The position numbers and the translations under genes were made by a program. Shown here one piece after another: positions 61,310 through 64,000 of a DNA stretch of 64,000 nt. The DNA is from Plantago ovata (Eukaryota; Streptophyta; Magnoliopsida; Lamiales; Plantaginaceae): contig CM051457.1 of assembly GCA_028274465.1 (NCBI GenBank), forward strand, positions 109,801,982 through 109,865,981. The letters run 5' to 3'. The notes below the pieces were generated by a model, which saw only the letters and a program-made list of their open reading frames with translations, ran no database searches and was not told the origin of the DNA. How positions within the stretch are numbered: the first letter of the stretch is position 1; every line of letters starts with the position of its first letter.

Positions 61310-61690
61310 AACAGCGCCTTTAGCGACGGAACCATCCGTTGCTAAAGAAGGCTGATCGGTCGCTAATAATCGCTAGCGACCGATCGGTGTTTTTAGCGAC
61401 GGATAAATTCATCGTCGCTAAACCGTTAGTCGCTAGCGAATTAGCGACCGATGAGTTTTTCCGTCGCGAATTTGCGACGGATTAGCGACGGAAAATGAGG
61501 TTGACTTTTAGCAACCGATGAATTATACGTCGCAAAAGTCACCGGAGACTTAGCGACGGATGAGTCTCATCGGTTGCTAAATTTTAGCGACGGATGAGAC
61601 TTATCCGTCGCTAAGTGACCGGGACCTTTAGCGACGGATAAGTTCATACGTCGCTGTATATAGCGACGGATGAACCGATCGGTTGCTTCT
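61310..61690. repeat. Subterminal repeat array of the CACTA element
   Basis: Direct and inverted TTAGCGACGGAT-type units, some with AGCGACCGAT. In CACTA elements such arrays bind the TNPA-type protein. Confidence 0.85.
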
Positions 61691-61814
61691 TTTTTTTTTT
61701 TTTTAATTGTTTAGGTATAATAATGAGACCCAAAATCAAATGCAACCTGTTCAATTAAGCAACATGTGACAGAAATTCTATAGACCAAATAAACCAAAAA
61801 ATAATCCAAAAAAT

Positions 61815-62758
61815 CTAATAAATGTACCAAAACCCTCTATACATATAATAATAATCATACGTACACAATACTAATCCAAATAATATCATAGGGAACACAG
61901 TATTCATGTAGAAAATAGTAAATAGAGTCGAAAAGGATAGGGGATCATGGAGAGGTAGGTGGGTCCATCCCCAGCTTCGCATAAGCTCAGCAAACATAGT
62001 ACCATATTTAGCCTGCTGCGCAGCTAGCCTCTTCACCTCCTCATCCCTCTCCTGCAACTGAAGTAAGAGGGCCTGCTCTCGAGCGGAAGCTGCTGCTGAA
62101 GATGATGAAGATGTACTGGCACGGGAACGACGAGTCGGCCTCGAGTCCAATTCAGGGACGGCTGCTGCACTCCCCAGTCCCAAGCGACGGCCCTTCTCGT
62201 CTGGAGGATTCACCTCGAGGAAAATGGCATTCATTTCCTCAACAGTGAGATCCTGATCACGAATCCTATCCTCGTAGGCCGTCTGAAATTATAATCAAGA
62301 GTATAAGGTGTTAGTTATGTTGTTAATTAGTTATGAAATCATCAGTATTTAATAAACACATGTATTGTTGAACTTACCGCAATTGCTGTGGCGTCGTCAC
62401 ACAACCACTGTCCGTCCTTGGCCTTCTGAGATCTCGAGAACAAGGTGAATAGGAGACTCTCCTTATCCTTCAACTGAATGACACATAAAAGCATCATATA
62501 CTTAGTTTGAAAGTTCAAAATGCAAGTAAATAACAAGTATAAGAATGATGAATTCACAAAGTTAATACACTTACCGCGGCCTTCTGCCTCACATGGAACT
62601 AGGCTTCCTTCAGGCGCAATATCCGTGATCAAACTCAACCAATCGTTGCAGCTGTTTTCTGAATTCCCACCACCCTCCTTGTTGCTCATAATTCTAGACA
62701 AACAAGACAATTCATTCACCCTGCACCCCGGGTAGAGTGGCATTTTGGACGCTTCCAA
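61815..62758 (-). pseudogene. CACTA TNPA-type (Transposase_24-like) C-terminal coding remnant
   Basis: An exon 62282-61815 is joined in frame to an exon ending 62378 (GCG|GTAAGT donor). It reads AYEDRIRDQDLTVEEMNAIF, then LEVNPPDEKGRRLGLGS, a Ser-rich linker and a coiled segment REQALLLQLQERDEEVKRLA ending AELMRSWGW. This is the usual C-terminus of the accessory CACTA protein. Upstream are SLLFTLFSRSQKAKDGQWLC and, before another gap, ASKMPLYPGCRVNEL, the latter resembling the start of the TNPD catalytic region. The join of TNPD and TNPA pieces shows an internal deletion. Confidence 0.7.
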
Positions 62759-62769
62759 AAGTCAAAGAA

Positions 62770-63222
62770 CTATTGTGACTCAGCATTCGGAGGCTCCTCA
62801 TTAACAACACCCTCTGTGAATTCTTGACCCGCAGTGTTATGGACCATCTCTTCCATCCGGTCCCCTGTGGCATCATCATGAGTACAGGCACCTGGTGTAG
62901 CACTACTCTCCTGCCTTTTCCTACACTTCCCCGACAACATGGAATAATCCCCCAACAACCGAACTGCCTCACCATGATGATTCCACACCTCATATTTAGG
63001 GACAAAACCATTACGCTTCAAATGGTCTACAACCACCATAGAGGGTAAGTACTTACGGTTCCTACATTTCTTATGGTTGCAAGGACACTTCATCATCCCA
63101 GTACTCAAACACTCGGGTTTTGACAATGCAAATTCGACAAATGCATTGACCCCTTGTACAAACATAGGCAAAAGTATTCCATCTGCAATCCTACTGTACA
63201 TCCAAGAACGATCGGGATTCAT
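62770..63222 (-). pseudogene. CACTA TNPD transposase N-terminal domain (Transpos_assoc), truncated
   Basis: 150 codons from ATG 63222. MNPDRSWMYSRIADGILLPM, then FVEFALSKP, MKCPCNHKKCRNRKYL with zinc-ligand Cys/His, then HLKRNGFVPKYEVWNHHGE. This is the conserved transposase-associated domain that starts CACTA TNPD proteins. A TAG stop and a frame change just after NAESQ cut it off; in the next frame LLEASKMPLYPGC continues the family pattern. Confidence 0.85.
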
Positions 63223-64000
63223 AATTGAATGCTAAACCTAGCCAATAGAAGTTTAGTACATTGCGGCGGCTAACGTATCTTTTCATCGATTATTCATTTT
63301 AATTATCAGTTTTTTACATTGCATTATATATACTCCCAAGATTTTCTAATTTAAATTTACCTATGATCGAGTTATTTCCTTCATACTTACGTTTTTTTAA
63401 AATAATAATTACTTATATTTATCTATATTTTATACAATTTTCATTATAATAACTACTTACAATATACTATAATTACATATATTTATCTATACTTCCATTA
63501 TAATTATACAATTTCCATTATTATAACTACTTACAATACACAATAATTTCCTCATATTTCCATTATACTTATACAATTTCCAAATCTAATTAGTAATTAG
63601 CATATCCGAAACAAAACTACACTAATTGAACAAAACTAACTACGTAATCCAACTCAATTCAAATACCAAACATAATCGAACTAAACTATAAAATACCAAA
63701 TTCATACCAAATCTATCAGTTCACGAACTAAAACTTGTTCATCCCCCCTAATTTGAGCTACACAACATGATAGATACTAGTAGAATGCATACAATTCAAT
63801 GAATTGAAAAAAAAATGAAGAATACTAAAATTTAGACAAGTTAGGGTTCGAAATATATACCTTTGATTGCGGAAGAAATGGGGAAATAATCACGCAATTG
63901 AATAGCTACACTTGTTCCTTGATGGAAGAGCTTCGAAATGACTATAAGATTGATTGAAATGGTGAAGAAATGAAGAAAATAGGGGAGGAGAGATTGGAGC
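63223..64000. other. 5' untranslated part of the CACTA element, no gene seen
   Basis: AT-rich, purine-rich near the window end (minus-strand leader). The right terminal repeat is not reached. Confidence 0.4.

Larger units (their letters stand above)
61300..64000 (-). mobile_element. CACTA (En/Spm) DNA transposon, internally deleted, continues past the right edge
   Basis: The left terminus CACTACAAGGAACAGCGCC at 61300 is the standard CACTA end, next to TTT. Subterminal repeats follow to about 61690: a dozen or more direct and inverted copies of TTTAGCGACGGA / TCCGTCGCTAA. The coding strand is minus: a transposase-associated N-terminal domain at 63222-62770 and a Transposase_24-like C-terminus at 62378-61815. 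The large catalytic transposase part expected between them is missing, so the copy is non-autonomous. The other terminus is outside the window. Confidence 0.88.

Noticed and set aside
62520..63048. Plus-strand frames opposite the CACTA coding region
   Set aside because: Antisense shadows of the transposase pieces on the minus strand.

Overview
The window is nuclear DNA of a flowering plant, most likely a eudicot. The evidence is GT-AG introns, plant-only gene families (CYP704, PHT1, S-protein homologue, ZAT-type zinc finger, P-class PPR, STIPL1), degenerate CCCTAAA telomere-type repeats, and plant transposon ends (CACTA, Mutator-like, Stowaway-like). I cannot fix the family from sequence alone. 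The left end lies inside a CYP704 gene and the right end inside a CACTA transposon.

Layout. 1-1323 (minus) is a CYP704-type cytochrome P450 with two frameshifts. 2680-5500 holds an 87-bp tandem repeat, a TATA promoter and a decayed gypsy-type transposon ORF. 6804-8120 is a rearranged LTR retrotransposon whose LTRs face each other. 8871-15916 (plus) is an 11-exon 2-oxoglutarate/Fe(II) oxygenase gene, reading-frame intact, but with a GA instead of GT donor at 12030 and an F-box pseudogene inside intron 9. 16385-17135 (minus) is a second CYP704 copy, dead at the heme motif. 17487-18941 is a PHT1 phosphate-transporter pseudogene. 23223-29115 (plus) is a complete 12-exon ABCB full transporter of 1258 residues, the best-preserved gene here. 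An FtsH exon fragment follows at 29584.

32632-35999 contains two different TIR elements side by side, separated and flanked by three copies of one 9-bp target site. 36958-37449 (minus) is an S-protein homologue. 38775-40031 is a decayed STIPL1/TFIP11 splicing-factor copy that kept its 5' UTR intron. 41868-45313 is a RING-HC ubiquitin-ligase gene with a coiled coil, a 16-residue N-terminal repeat and one frameshift. 46107-48740 is a foldback TIR element carrying what looks like a captured host exon. 49466-50671 (plus) is an intact single-exon C2H2 zinc-finger gene. 52997-54092 is a PPR pseudogene. From there to the end lie a 1-kb TIR element, an orphan exon, a 122-bp minisatellite, a 476-bp tandem duplication, LTR remnants and an internally deleted CACTA element.

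There is no operon-like cooperation between the genes. The theme is a gene-poor, transposon-rich interval: three genes look intact at protein level (2OG oxygenase apart from its donor site, ABCB, zinc finger), the S-protein homologue is probably intact, and at least seven gene copies are broken. Because about 6 kb of coding sequence in the intact genes carries no frameshift, the breaks elsewhere are probably real rather than base-calling errors. I found no clearly new biological system. The strongest unusual items are the shared 9-bp target of two elements, the head-to-head LTRs, the GA-AG intron and the putative captured exon.
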